Shown: positions 1 to 8,530, counted from the first letter of the stretch. The stretch: DNA of 37,067 nt from Candidatus Segetimicrobium genomatis (GCA_005882275.1 VBAK01000128.1:1-37067); one strand, 5' to 3'. The notes: generated by a model not told the origin, from the sequence alone. A program made the numbers and translations.

Positions 1-148
1 CGTCTGGAGGGTTGGTTCCCCACGTGTTACGCACCCGTCCGCCGCTAGAGCGCGTCACCTCTTGCGAGGCAACGCGCCCACGCTCGACTTGCATGTTTGA
101 GGCACGCCGCCAGCGTTCGTCCTGAGCCAGGATCAAACTCTCCGTCGG
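1..148 (-). rRNA. rrs: 16S ribosomal RNA, 5' end only (gene runs off the left edge)
   Basis: Read on the minus strand, 140 down to 131 is GAGTTTGATC, followed by CTGGCTCAG and a GAACGCTGGCGGC block, the universal 5' start of bacterial 16S rRNA. The conserved GACGGGTGCGTAACACGTG segment follows near 20-40. Aligning GAGTTTGATC with E. coli positions 9-18 puts base 1 of the mature RNA at about 148. Only about 148 bases are present, so the rest of the rRNA operon lies outside the window. The fragment is long enough for a rough database placement of the organism. Confidence 0.97.
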
Positions 149-160
149 AATTGTCAGGTC

Positions 161-180
161 CCGAAGAGTTGCCTCTTCGG
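161..180 (-). promoter_or_regulatory. Hairpin in the 16S rRNA leader
   Basis: CCGAAGAG and CTCTTCGG form a perfect 8-bp inverted repeat around a 4-base loop, 13-32 bases before the mature 16S 5' end. A second, shorter repeat (GTCCG 181-185 with CGGAC 194-198) lies just upstream. The position suggests a leader processing or antitermination structure. The function is inferred from position. Confidence 0.6.
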
Positions 181-220
181 GTCCGCAATTTCACGGACTC
201 TACTGTCGCGTTCCCCTTAC

Positions 221-240
221 CACTATGCAGTTTTCAATGT
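221..240 (-). promoter_or_regulatory. boxA-like rRNA antitermination element
   Basis: On the minus strand this reads ACATTGAAAACTGCATAGTG. It resembles the TTTGAAAACT boxA-type elements found in rRNA leaders and spacers of Gram-positive bacteria, which recruit Nus factors. It lies between the promoter and the 16S gene, as expected. The match is by eye. Confidence 0.5.
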
Positions 241-303
241 CCGTAGAATCGGCGCGGCCGGCAGGCCCATCCCATGCGGGATAGCCCCCGACCACGACTA
301 CTA

Positions 304-333
304 TTTATACCAATCCCGCCGCGTGCCTGTCAA
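304..333 (-). promoter_or_regulatory. Sigma-70 type promoter of the rRNA operon
   Basis: On the minus strand, TTGACA (333-328) is followed after 18 bases by TATAAA (309-304). Both hexamers are at or near consensus. The predicted transcript start is near 297, giving a leader of about 150 nt before 16S. No A-rich UP element is evident upstream. Confidence 0.8.
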
Positions 334-594
334 GGAATTCCCCGGAACCTTCCCGGCCGCACGGCGACTAGAAGCGCCGGGACATGGCGCAACGGCTGCT
401 GCGTCGATTGGCTGCGGAATCCGCGAGATCCGGAGGGTTACGTTCCTTGTTAGGTGCTGCGGAGGATCTTTCGAGTTCAAATGTATCGCCCCAGCGCCCG
501 GTTGTCAATACGCGGTACGGGTGTGACAGGTGCTGCGGGCGCGGACGCGGCGGGGGGCAAGAGGGCGCCGCCCGGCGCCCCCGAAGACTCCTGC

Positions 595-1323
595 GTGCAG
601 TGGGGACTGCGTCTTGCGGAGGGCATCGCCGTGAGCGGCGCCGCGGCGCTGCTCGCGCGCCGCCTGGAGGCGCTGACGCCATCGGGTGCGTGGGCGGCGG
701 CGATCACCGGCACCGTCTTGGTCGCCGGGGGCGGATGGGCCTGGCTCGGCCTCGTGGGGATCTTCTTCGCGACGTCCTCGTTCCTGACGCGCTGGGGGCC
801 GCGGGCGCAGGGGGAGGCCCCGCGCTCATCTCCCGTCTCCGACGTGGCGGGCCGGCGGTGGGATCAGGTCGCCGCCAACGGCGGGGTCGCGGCCTTCGCC
901 GCGGCAATCCACGGCCTCACCGGGTCGCCCCTGGCGTTCGCCGCCGCCGCCGGGGCCATCGCGGAAGCCACAGCCGACACATGGGCAACCGAGGTGGGGC
1001 GTTGGAGCCGGACGCGGCCGCGATTGATCACCACCTGGCGCAGCGTCCCCCACGGAACCTCGGGCGGGATCACCGCGTTCGGAACCGCGGCGGCAGGGGC
1101 CGGAGCGCTCCTCATCAGCGGCGCGGCAACTGCGCTGGCGCAGGGCGCTGCCGGGCACCCAGCCGCCGTCCTGGCGGCCGGATTCTCGGGCGCGATGGTA
1201 GACAGTCTCCTCGGGGCGACAATCGAAGGCCGGTATCCCTGGGCCAGTAACTCGGTGGTGAACCTGGTGGCAACCGCCTGGGGCGCGGGGGTCGTACTGG
1301 CGGCGGCCGGCGGCCCCGGGTGA
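595..1323 (+). CDS. DUF92 (TMEM19-like) multi-pass membrane protein
   Basis: This is an integral membrane protein of the DUF92 family. Family marks are LTPSGAWAA after the first membrane segment, RRWDQVAANGG, the block ADTWATEVGRWS then PRLITT and VPHGTSGGI, and DSLLGATIEG near the C-terminus. Several hydrophobic Ala/Gly/Leu-rich stretches are consistent with about six membrane helices. Some DUF92 relatives have been linked to isoprenoid or phytyl phosphate kinase activity, but no function can be assigned from this sequence. The start is uncertain. The frame is open from a GTG at 454 and an ATG at 481, but the residues encoded before 595 are polar and unlike the family. GTG 595 gives the usual N-terminus (242 aa). 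GTG 631 has the best ribosome site (GGAGGG, 7-base spacing) but shortens the first helix. The gene faces away from the rRNA operon and converges on purH. Confidence 0.85.
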   Translation: MQWGLRLAEGIAVSGAAALLARRLEALTPSGAWAAAITGTVLVAGGGWAWLGLVGIFFATSSFLTRWGPRAQGEAPRSSPVSDVAGRRWDQVAANGGVAAFAAAIHGLTGSPLAFAAAAGAIAEATADTWATEVGRWSRTRPRLITTWRSVPHGTSGGITAFGTAAAGAGALLISGAATALAQGAAGHPAAVLAAGFSGAMVDSLLGATIEGRYPWASNSVVNLVATAWGAGVVLAAAGGPG

Positions 1324-1355
1324 TCCGGCCCCGCCGACCGGCGCCCCTCGGCCCA

Positions 1356-1390
1356 GAAAATATCAAAGCCGATCTCTCTCGAGAATCGGC
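1356..1390 (-). terminator. Intrinsic terminator downstream of purH and of the candidate small RNA
   Basis: On the minus strand GCCGAT (1390-1385) pairs with ATCGGC (1373-1368). An inner CTC/GAG stem closes a GAGA tetraloop, with one bulged T. The hairpin is followed by the T-rich tail TTTGATATTTT. It could end both readthrough from the purine operon and the short transcript that starts near 1432. No comparable T-run serves the plus strand. Confidence 0.6.
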
Positions 1391-1432
1391 AGTAGCGTCG
1401 GCCCCTATGGACTTGCCTGGTCAGCGTTCGCT
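1356..1432 (-). ncRNA. Candidate ~76-nt small RNA
   Basis: A near-consensus promoter at 1467-1439 predicts a start at an A near 1432, and an intrinsic terminator ends about 76 bases later. No start codon with a useful reading frame lies between them, and no tRNA features (T-loop, acceptor pairing) are visible. The unit sits between the convergent 3' ends of the DUF92 gene and purH, so the promoter serves no neighbouring gene in the same direction. I recognise no known RNA family. The call rests only on the promoter plus terminator architecture. Confidence 0.4.
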
Positions 1433-1438
1433 AAACGG

Positions 1439-1467
1439 AGTATACCCCGTTCACGGCCGTCTGTCAA
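1439..1467 (-). promoter_or_regulatory. Strong sigma-70 promoter downstream of purH
   Basis: On the minus strand TTGACA (1467-1462) is separated by exactly 17 bases from TATACT (1444-1439). This is 6/6 and 5/6 consensus in a very GC-rich genome, where such a match is unlikely by chance. It points toward the antisense side of the DUF92 gene, but a hairpin terminator intervenes at 1390-1356. Confidence 0.7.
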
Positions 1468-1542
1468 CAGCGCGAATCACACCGCCTAAAATCTTCCCTG
1501 AGACCTATCGTCAAGTCATCCAAAATCTTACCGGGCGTGGCG

Positions 1543-3162
1543 TCAGTGCCTGAAGTGCCGGATGCCCGTCGTAACCATCGCCACGCCGGCGGCCTCGGCG
1601 GCGGCGGTCACGTCCGCATCGCGGACGGAGCCACCGGGGTGGATCACGGCGGTGATGCCCGCCTTGATCGCCTCCTGGACGGCGTCCGGAAACGGAAAGA
1701 ACGCCTCGGAGGCCATCACCGCGCCCCGCGCGCGCTCGCCGGCCTGCCGCGCCGCCAGCCGCACGGGCTCCACCCGGTTCATCTGGCCGGCGCCGATCCC
1801 AACCACCTGGCGGCCGCGCGCGAAGACGACGGCGTTCGAGCGGACGAACCGGCAGACCGTCCAGGCAAACCGGAGATCGCTCCACTCCCGCTCGGTGGGC
1901 GCTCTCGAGGTGACGACGCAGAGGCGCTCGTCGATGAGATCAATGGTATCGGGATCCTGGACGAGGAGGCCTCCACGGACCCGGCGGAGATCCAGGCGCC
2001 CCGGGCGGGCCGGACCATCCCCGGCAAGGTGCTCCCCGGCCGCGGCGGTCGGCGCCGGCCGGGGCAGGGCGCCGACGTCCATCAGGCGCAGATTTTTCTT
2101 GCGGGCGAGCGCCGCCTGGGCCTCGGCCGCAAACCCGGGAGCGATCACGGCCTCGAGGAACGTTTCGGCGACCGCCTCGGCGGTCGCCTCATCGACGCGG
2201 CGGTTCAGCGCGACGATGCCGCCAAACGCGGACACCGGATCTCCGTCCCGCGCGTGCAGGTAGGCGTCGCGCAGGGTCTCCCCGGTGCCGACCCCGCAGG
2301 GGATGGCATGCTTCACGATCACCGCGGCCGGCTCGGCAAATTCCCGCACAAGCTCGAGCGCCGTGTCGAGGTCGTAGATATTATTGAAGGAGAGGGGCTT
2401 CCCGGAGAGCTGGCGGGCGGTGGCGATGGACGGGCCGGCGGCGCCGGGCTCGCGGTAGAAGGCGCCCCGCTGGTGCGGATTCTCCCCGTAGCGCAGATCC
2501 TGGACCTTCTCGAACGCCAGGTGCAGCCGGAGCGGAAAGGGCGAGGGCGCCTCGATCGCGCGGGGCGCTTCGGGCCGGCCGCCCGCGCCTTCCAGGTATC
2601 GGGCGATCGCGGCATCGTACGCGCTCGTGCGGGCGAAGGCGTCGACGGCCAGACGCAGCCGGGTCGCCCGGCTCACCTCCGCGGTCCTCCGCAGCTCGGC
2701 GAGCACGTCTTCGTACTGAGCGGGGCGGCTCACGACGACGACCCCGTCGAAGTTCTTCGCCGCGGCCCGGAGGAGGGTCACCCCGCCGATGTCGATCTGC
2801 TCCAGCGCTCCGGCGAGCTCCGCCTCGCTCCTCGCCGCGGCCTCGAAGGGATAGAGCGCGACCGCCACCAGGTCGATCGGCCGGATCCCGTGCCGGGCCA
2901 GCTCCGCCGCGTGCCGGGGATCACCGCGCACGGCCAGCAGCCCGCCGTGCACCGCCGGGTGGAGCGTCTTGACCCGTCCGCCCAGGATCTCCGGGAACCC
3001 GGTGACCTCGCTGAGGTCTGTGACCGCCACGCCGGCGCCGCGGAGCGCGGCCGCGGTCCCACCGGTCGAGAGGATCTCGACGCCCAGATCGCTGAGCCCG
3101 CGCGCGAACTCGACGATCCCGGTCTTGTCCCAGACGCTCAGGAGCGCCCGCGCGATCTTCAC
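1543..3162 (-). CDS. purH: Bifunctional AICAR transformylase / IMP cyclohydrolase
   Basis: Catalyses the last two steps of IMP synthesis: formylation of AICAR with 10-formyl-THF, then ring closure. At 539 aa it is full length. The N-terminal cyclohydrolase domain (about residues 1-200) starts ARALLSVWDKTGI, with STGGT at 32-36 and GGRVKTLHP at 61-69. The transformylase domain carries RYGENPHQ (224-231), SFNNIYDLD and SAFGGI. GTG 3162 is chosen because it gives the family N-terminus and forms a GTGA overlap with the purN stop. Oddities: the usual NLYPF reads ALYPF (A102), the usual AAKNH reads AAKNF (F138), and KHxNPCG reads KHAIPCG (I287). The Lys, Tyr and His of these motifs (K137 region, Y104, K284/H285) remain. 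It is the last gene of the operon; the terminator lies about 150 bases downstream. Confidence 0.96.
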   Translation of the reverse strand: MKIARALLSVWDKTGIVEFARGLSDLGVEILSTGGTAAALRGAGVAVTDLSEVTGFPEILGGRVKTLHPAVHGGLLAVRGDPRHAAELARHGIRPIDLVAVALYPFEAAARSEAELAGALEQIDIGGVTLLRAAAKNFDGVVVVSRPAQYEDVLAELRRTAEVSRATRLRLAVDAFARTSAYDAAIARYLEGAGGRPEAPRAIEAPSPFPLRLHLAFEKVQDLRYGENPHQRGAFYREPGAAGPSIATARQLSGKPLSFNNIYDLDTALELVREFAEPAAVIVKHAIPCGVGTGETLRDAYLHARDGDPVSAFGGIVALNRRVDEATAEAVAETFLEAVIAPGFAAEAQAALARKKNLRLMDVGALPRPAPTAAAGEHLAGDGPARPGRLDLRRVRGGLLVQDPDTIDLIDERLCVVTSRAPTEREWSDLRFAWTVCRFVRSNAVVFARGRQVVGIGAGQMNRVEPVRLAARQAGERARGAVMASEAFFPFPDAVQEAIKAGITAVIHPGGSVRDADVTAAAEAAGVAMVTTGIRHFRH

Positions 3163-3818
3163 GGCACTCTCGAAGCGAGCGGTGAATTCCGGGGCGACAC
3201 CAGGACGCGGTCTCCGTCGATCCGCAGCCGGCCCTGCGCAAACAGCCGGATCGCGTACGGATACAACCGGCGCTCGGCCCCGGCCACCCGGGCGGCCAGG
3301 GTCGCCGGCGTATCCCCGTCCTCGACCGGGACCGCGGCCTGCGCAATGATGGGCCCGCCGTCCGGCACGTCGGTCACAAAGTGGACCGTCGCCCCGCTCG
3401 TGCGCGCGCCGGACGCGAGGACCGCCCGGTGCACGCGCTCGCCGTACATCCCCTTCCCCCCAAACGCGGGCAGCAGGGCCGGGTGGATGTTCATGATGCG
3501 GCCGGCGTACGCGGCGACGAACCGGGGAGAGAGGATGCGCAGGAATCCAGCGAGGCAGAGGAGTTCGACCCCGTGGGACTCCACCGCCTCGCGGAGGGCC
3601 GCCTCGAAGCCGGAGGCGGACGCGAACGCGCGGTGATCCACCACCACCGCCGGGATGCCGCACGAGCGGGCGCGCTCGAGGGCAAACGCGTCCGGCACGT
3701 TGCTGACGACGACCACCACCTGAGCCGGGACCGCGCCGCCGCGGCAGCCGTCGATGATGGCCTGGAGGTTTGACCCGGTGCCGGAGACGAGCACGCCCAC
3801 CCGCAGCGGCTCAGGCAT
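3159..3818 (-). CDS. purN: Phosphoribosylglycinamide formyltransferase (GAR transformylase)
   Basis: Transfers a formyl group from 10-formyl-THF to GAR, the third step of purine synthesis. The 219-aa protein has the phosphate-binding VLVSGTGSNLQAI at the N-terminus. The catalytic region IMNIHPALLPAFGGKGMYG contains the conserved Asn and His, and TSGATVHFVTDVPDGGPII carries the third signature with its Asp. The ATG at 3818 lies inside the end of purM (8-base overlap). The stop TGA (3161-3159) overlaps the purH start, so the three genes are likely translationally coupled. The C-terminal tail is of normal length. Confidence 0.97.
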   Translation of the reverse strand: MPEPLRVGVLVSGTGSNLQAIIDGCRGGAVPAQVVVVVSNVPDAFALERARSCGIPAVVVDHRAFASASGFEAALREAVESHGVELLCLAGFLRILSPRFVAAYAGRIMNIHPALLPAFGGKGMYGERVHRAVLASGARTSGATVHFVTDVPDGGPIIAQAAVPVEDGDTPATLAARVAGAERRLYPYAIRLFAQGRLRIDGDRVLVSPRNSPLASRVP

Positions 3819-4866
3819 CCAGCTGCACCCCCCGCGGACCCGCGGTGATGGCGCCGACGACCCACGCGCGCTCCCCCAGGCGATGGAGGTGGGCGACCGC
3901 CGGCTCCCCCTGCTCCCCGGGGACGATGAGGAGGAGGCCGAGCCCCATGTTGAACGTCCGAAACATCTCGTCATCCGCGACCTTCCCCCGCTCCTGGATG
4001 AGCGCAAACACGGGCGGCACCGGCCACCGATGCCGGCGGAGCACCGCCCGGCGCCGGGCCGGCAAGATCCGCACCAGATTGCCCGGGATCCCGCCGCCGG
4101 TGACATGGGCGATGCCGCGAATCTCGACGTGCCGCCGCAGGGCGAGCACGGGGCGGGCATACGGCCTGTGAGGCCGGAGGAGCGCCCGCCCGAGCGATTC
4201 CGAGAGGCCCGCGGGGGTCCGGTCGAGCGCGAGGCGGGCGGCGACCTTCCCGGCGGGGAGCAGCGCGGCCCGCGCGAGCGAGTAGCCGTTGGTGTGGAGC
4301 CCGTCGCTCGCGACCCCGACCACCACGTCTCCCGGCCGGATCGCCTCCCCGGTAATCATCCGGTCGCGCTCGACGGCGCCCACCGTGCACCCGACGACGT
4401 CGCACCCCTCCCGGACGTACACACCGGGCATCTCCGCCGTCTCCCCGCCGATCAGAGTGATCCCCTGCTCGCGGCACGCCGCGGCGACGCCGTCAATGAT
4501 CTCGGACACCACCGTCGTCGAGAGCCGGGCGCTGGCGATGTAGTCGAGCATGAAGAGCGGAGTCGCGCCCTGGCAGACCACGTCGTTGGCGCCGTGGGCC
4601 GCGATGTCGGCGCCCACGACGCGCCACCGGTTCGCGAGTCCGGCGACGTGCACCTTGGTGCCCACGCCGTCAATCGAACTCACCAGCACGGGGTCCCGGT
4701 ATCCGCTGAGCCGGAACAGCCCGCCGAAGCCGTCCCCCGATCCGAGCGCCCCCTTCGCGTACGTGGAGCGGATCCTGGCGCCCAGGCCCGCCAGGATCGC
4801 GTCCTTATGGTCGCGGTCCACCCCGGCGCCGCGGTAGGTGAGCGGCGGGAACGGGCGGCGCGGCAT
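3811..4866 (-). CDS. purM: Phosphoribosylformylglycinamidine cyclo-ligase (AIR synthetase)
   Basis: ATP-dependent closure of the imidazole ring (FGAM to AIR). It is 351 aa and complete. It starts LTYRGAGVDRD, then has DGFGGLFRL, the SSIDGVGTKV nucleotide-binding region, ANDVVCQGATPLFMLDYIA, LIGGETAEMPGVY, ASDGLHTNGYSLAR and HVTGGGIPGNLVRI, all in the order expected for PurM. The ATG at 4866 shares one base with the purF stop (TGATG), so it depends on purF translation. No strong ribosome site of its own is visible. Close relatives include the PurL synthetase domains, but length and motifs fit PurM. Confidence 0.97.
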   Translation of the reverse strand: MPRRPFPPLTYRGAGVDRDHKDAILAGLGARIRSTYAKGALGSGDGFGGLFRLSGYRDPVLVSSIDGVGTKVHVAGLANRWRVVGADIAAHGANDVVCQGATPLFMLDYIASARLSTTVVSEIIDGVAAACREQGITLIGGETAEMPGVYVREGCDVVGCTVGAVERDRMITGEAIRPGDVVVGVASDGLHTNGYSLARAALLPAGKVAARLALDRTPAGLSESLGRALLRPHRPYARPVLALRRHVEIRGIAHVTGGGIPGNLVRILPARRRAVLRRHRWPVPPVFALIQERGKVADDEMFRTFNMGLGLLLIVPGEQGEPAVAHLHRLGERAWVVGAITAGPRGVQLDA

Positions 4867-6287
4867 CAGGGCGCGAGCCCGGAGGTCTCCAGCGCGTGCC
4901 GGCCCGCCATCGCCTCCGTGGGAGTCTCGGTGGGATATCGGCCGTCGAGGCAGGCGAGGCAGAGCTCCCGACGCGGCAGCCCGAGCGCCTCGATGAGCCC
5001 GTTGATGCTCAGGTACCCGAGGCTGTCGGCTTCAATGGTGGCGCGGATCTCCTCCACGGAGAGGCGGGACGCGACCAGTTCGCCCCGGCTGCTCGTATCG
5101 ATGCCGTAGTAGCAGGCATTCAGGATCGGCGGCGAGGAGATGCGGACGTGGATCTCGCGGGCGCCGGTGCGGCGCAGCATGCGCACGATCTGGCGGCTCG
5201 TGGTGCCCCGGACGATCGAGTCGTCGACGAGGACGATCCGGCGGCCGGCGACGACCTCCCGAATGGGGTTGAGCTTGACGCGGACCCCGAAGTCCCGCGA
5301 CGACGGATCGGGCTGGATGAAGGTCCGGCCGACGTACCGGTTCTTGATCAACCCCACCTCGCAGGGGATGCCGCTGGCATCGGCGTAGCCCATCGCCGCC
5401 GATGTCCCCGAGTCGGGCACGGCGATCACGGCATCCGCCCCCGCCGGGTGCTCGCAGGCGAGGAGACGGCCCATCCGGCGCCGGACCTGGTGCACGTTCT
5501 GGCGGTCGATGACGGTGTCCGGGCGCGCGAAGTAGATGTACTCGAACACGCACGCGGCCCGGCGGACGACCGGGAGCACCTGGATCGCGCGGACGCCGGC
5601 GGCGTCCGCCACCACCAGCTCTCCCGGGCGCACCTCGCGGAGGGATTCCCCGCCGATCTGGTCGAACGCGCAGCTCTCCGAGGCGAACGCGACCGCGCGG
5701 CCGAGCCGGCCGAGCGCCAGCGGCCGGATCCCGTTCGCGTCTCGGAAGGCCACCAGGGTATCCCGCGCCATCGCCACGACGGTGTACGCGCCGCTGATCC
5801 GGCGCATGCAGCCGGCGACCGCGTCCTCGAGCGTCGGGGCGGGTGAGGCGGCGATCAGTTTTGTGATCACTTCGGTGTCCGAGGTGGCGCGGAACCGGTG
5901 GCCGGCGTCCTCCAGCTCGCGGCGGAGCGCCGGGGCGTTGACCAGGTTGCCGTTGTGCGCCAGCGCGAGCGTCCCCCAGGGGCTCTGCTCCAGGAACGGC
6001 TGGGCGTTCTCGAGCGACGCCGAGCCCATCGTCGAGTACCGGACATGGCCAATCCCCGTTGGTCCGGACAGCGTCTCCAGGCGGTCGGGCGTGAAGACGC
6101 CGGAGACCAGGCCCATGTCCTTGACGAGATGCGTCCGCGCGCCGTCGAACGTGGCGATCCCCGCGCTCTCCTGACCCCGGTGCTGGAGCGCGTACAGGCC
6201 GAGATGGGCCAGGGGGGCCGCCGGCGCGCCCTCCGTGCGGATGCCGAAGACCCCGCACTCTTCGCGCAGCTTGTCCCAGGGGGTCAT
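4866..6287 (-). CDS. purF: Amidophosphoribosyltransferase
   Basis: First committed step of purine synthesis: PRPP plus glutamine to phosphoribosylamine. It has 473 aa. The N-terminal glutamine amidotransferase domain has its catalytic cysteine at residue 11 (EECGVFGI), after a 10-residue propeptide to be removed. LYALQHRGQESAGI and AHNGNLVN follow. The C-terminal phosphoribosyltransferase domain has the PRPP motif IVLVDDSIVRGTT (351-363). Four cysteines (246, 392, 443, 446) sit where the Bacillus-type enzyme binds a 4Fe-4S cluster, so this is the Fe-S, oxygen-sensitive type. The ATG at 6287 overlaps the purL stop (ATGA). Confidence 0.97.
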   Translation of the reverse strand: MTPWDKLREECGVFGIRTEGAPAAPLAHLGLYALQHRGQESAGIATFDGARTHLVKDMGLVSGVFTPDRLETLSGPTGIGHVRYSTMGSASLENAQPFLEQSPWGTLALAHNGNLVNAPALRRELEDAGHRFRATSDTEVITKLIAASPAPTLEDAVAGCMRRISGAYTVVAMARDTLVAFRDANGIRPLALGRLGRAVAFASESCAFDQIGGESLREVRPGELVVADAAGVRAIQVLPVVRRAACVFEYIYFARPDTVIDRQNVHQVRRRMGRLLACEHPAGADAVIAVPDSGTSAAMGYADASGIPCEVGLIKNRYVGRTFIQPDPSSRDFGVRVKLNPIREVVAGRRIVLVDDSIVRGTTSRQIVRMLRRTGAREIHVRISSPPILNACYYGIDTSSRGELVASRLSVEEIRATIEADSLGYLSINGLIEALGLPRRELCLACLDGRYPTETPTEAMAGRHALETSGLAP

Positions 6288-8530
6288 CGCGGCGCTCCGT
6301 GCGATGGCGGCGCCGGGACCCGCCCCTGCGCGGCGGCCGCCAGGTCGTCCACCCCGAGATCGATCCACGGATCGGGCGGTCCATCGTCCGGGCCGATGAC
6401 CAGCCGCCGTCCGCCGACGGCCCCCAGCACCTGGACCGGAACCGCAAGCCGCTGCGCCAGGCGCCGCAGCGCCGGCAGGCCTTCGGGCGAGAGCGACACC
6501 ACGATCCGGCCGGCCCCCTCTCCGAAGAGGACGCGATCGGTCCGCTCACCGCGGCCGAGCGCGAAGGCGATGCGGGCTCCCCGGCCGCCCGCGATGCAGC
6601 ACTCGGCCAGCGCCACCGCGATCCCGCCGTCGGCGCAGTCGTGGGCCGACGAGACCAGCCGCTGCGCCACGGCTTCCCGAGCGCACTCGATCAGGCGCAC
6701 CGCCCCGGCCAGATCCGGCCGGCGCAGCAACCCCGCTGTGATCCCGTGCACGGTGGCCAGGTACTCGCTCCCGTCCAGCCGGGGAATCCCGCCGCCCAGG
6801 AGCACGACCAGGTCGTTGTCCTTCTTCCATCCGGGCGTGGCGTGACAGCGGACGTCCGCGAGCACGCCCAGCATCGCGATGACCGGGGTCGGGAAGATGG
6901 CGCCCTCCGCCTCATTGTAAAAGCTGACGTTCCCGCCGACAACAGGCAGCGCGAGCGCCTCGCAGGCCTGCGCGATCCCCTCGATGGCCTCGCGGAACGT
7001 CCAGAAGACCTCGGGCCGCTCGGGGCTGGCAAAGTTGAGGCAGTCCGTCACGGCCGCCGGGGTCGCCCCGACGCAGGCAAGGTTCTGGGCGGCCTCGATG
7101 ACGGCCAGCATCCCGCCGGCCTGGGGATCGAGATAGCAGTACCGGCCGTTGCCGTCCGCGCTCAGGGCGAGCCCGCGCGGGAACGCCTCCTTGAGGCGGA
7201 GCACGGCCGCATCCGCGCCCGGGAGGACCACGGTGTTGGTCTGCACCATGTGATCGTACCGACGATACACCCACCGCTTGTCCGCGATGTTGGGAGCGGC
7301 CAGAAGCGCCAGGAGCGCCGCCCGGGGCGGCGCCGGCGGAAACGTCGCCGGATCGACGCGGCGGACCTCGGCCAGGTAGGCCGGCTCCTCCGCCGCGGGA
7401 GCGTACACCGGCGCGTCGACCAGGCTGCGCGGATCCAACGCGGCGACGGGTGTGCCCCCCTCGCGGATGGCGAGCCGCGGCGGCACGATCACGCGCCCGA
7501 TGACGACGGCCTCAAGCCCCCAGCGCCGGCCGATCCGGAGCACCTCGTCCTCGCGCCCTGCCTGCACGATGAGGAGCATCCGCTCCTGGGACTCGCTGAG
7601 CAGCACCTCTTCGGCCGTCATGCCGTCCTCGCGCCGCGGCACGCGGCTGAGATCGATCTCCATCCCCAGCCCGCCGCGCGCGGACATCTCGGATGCGGCG
7701 CAGGTGAGTCCCGCGGCCCCCATATCCTGGATCGCGATGACGGCGCCGGTGGCCAGGGCCTCCAGGCTCGCCTCGATGAGGAGCTTGCCGGTAAACGGAT
7801 CCCCCATCTGCACCGCGGATCGGTCGCGGGGATCCCCCGCCAGTTCCGCGGAGGCGAACGAGGCCCCGTGGATCCCGTCGCGGCCGGTCCGCGCCCCGAG
7901 ATAGACGACCGGGTTGCCCGGTCCGGCCGCGCGCGAGGTCGCGAGCCTGTCCGAGCGGGCGAGCCCCAGGCAGGCCACGTTGACGAGCGGATTGGTCCGG
8001 TAGCAGGGGGCAAACACGGTCTCTCCGCCGACCGTTGGCACGCCGATGCTGTTCCCGTAGGCCGAGATCCCCGAGACGACCCCGTGGATGATCGGGGCCA
8101 CCCGGGCGTCATCCGGGGGCCCGAACCGGAGCGAATCGAGCAGCGCGATCGGTCGGGCGCCCATGGCCAGGATGTCGCGGATGATGCCGCCGACGCCTGT
8201 GGCGGCCCCGTGGAACGGCGCCACGGCGCTCGGATGGTTGTGGCTCTCCATCTTGAAGACCGCCGCCCACCCATCGCCGACGGAGACGGCGCCCGCGTTC
8301 TCCCCCGGCCCCTGGAGGACCCCCCGGCCGGCGACCGGCAGGCGCCGGAGCGCGGCCTTGGAGTGCTTGTAGGCGCAGTGCTCGCTCCACATCACCCCGA
8401 ACATCGCCAGTTCCACCCGGTTCGGCTCCCGGCCGAGCCGGCGGCGGATCTCGCCGACCTCGGCCGTGAAGAGTCCCGCCTCGGCCCGGGTCTCGGAACG
8501 GCGCGCGGTCTGCTCGACGGCCACGGTCAC
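6284..8530 (-). CDS. purL: FGAM synthase, large subunit
   Basis: ATP- and glutamine-dependent amidation of FGAR to FGAM, working in a complex with PurQ (glutaminase) and PurS. At 748 aa this is the small PurL of Bacillus and archaea, not the fused 1,300-residue enterobacterial form. Motifs include EHCAYKHSKAALRRLP, ESHNHPSAVAPFHGAATG, GGIIRDILAMGARPIALLD, AIQDMGAAGLTCAASEM and VGGNVSFYNE. GTG 8530 is chosen because it forms a GTGA overlap with the purQ stop and leaves the typical short N-terminus before the first conserved block. The frame stays open further upstream, inside purQ, but that part is not PurL-like. Confidence 0.96.
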   Translation of the reverse strand: MTVAVEQTARRSETRAEAGLFTAEVGEIRRRLGREPNRVELAMFGVMWSEHCAYKHSKAALRRLPVAGRGVLQGPGENAGAVSVGDGWAAVFKMESHNHPSAVAPFHGAATGVGGIIRDILAMGARPIALLDSLRFGPPDDARVAPIIHGVVSGISAYGNSIGVPTVGGETVFAPCYRTNPLVNVACLGLARSDRLATSRAAGPGNPVVYLGARTGRDGIHGASFASAELAGDPRDRSAVQMGDPFTGKLLIEASLEALATGAVIAIQDMGAAGLTCAASEMSARGGLGMEIDLSRVPRREDGMTAEEVLLSESQERMLLIVQAGREDEVLRIGRRWGLEAVVIGRVIVPPRLAIREGGTPVAALDPRSLVDAPVYAPAAEEPAYLAEVRRVDPATFPPAPPRAALLALLAAPNIADKRWVYRRYDHMVQTNTVVLPGADAAVLRLKEAFPRGLALSADGNGRYCYLDPQAGGMLAVIEAAQNLACVGATPAAVTDCLNFASPERPEVFWTFREAIEGIAQACEALALPVVGGNVSFYNEAEGAIFPTPVIAMLGVLADVRCHATPGWKKDNDLVVLLGGGIPRLDGSEYLATVHGITAGLLRRPDLAGAVRLIECAREAVAQRLVSSAHDCADGGIAVALAECCIAGGRGARIAFALGRGERTDRVLFGEGAGRIVVSLSPEGLPALRRLAQRLAVPVQVLGAVGGRRLVIGPDDGPPDPWIDLGVDDLAAAAQGRVPAPPSHGAPR

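Noticed and set aside
1356-1432. tRNA gene between the DUF92 gene and purH
   Set aside because: The transcript length fits, but there is no GTTCGA-type T-loop, no 7-bp acceptor stem and no anticodon arm.
1537-3636. Long plus-strand open frame opposite purH
   Set aside because: The codons mirror purH in a GC-rich genome, the translation is Arg/Gly/Ala-rich with no family motifs, and purH is certain. The same applies to long frames opposite purL, purF, fabF, groEL and tsaD.
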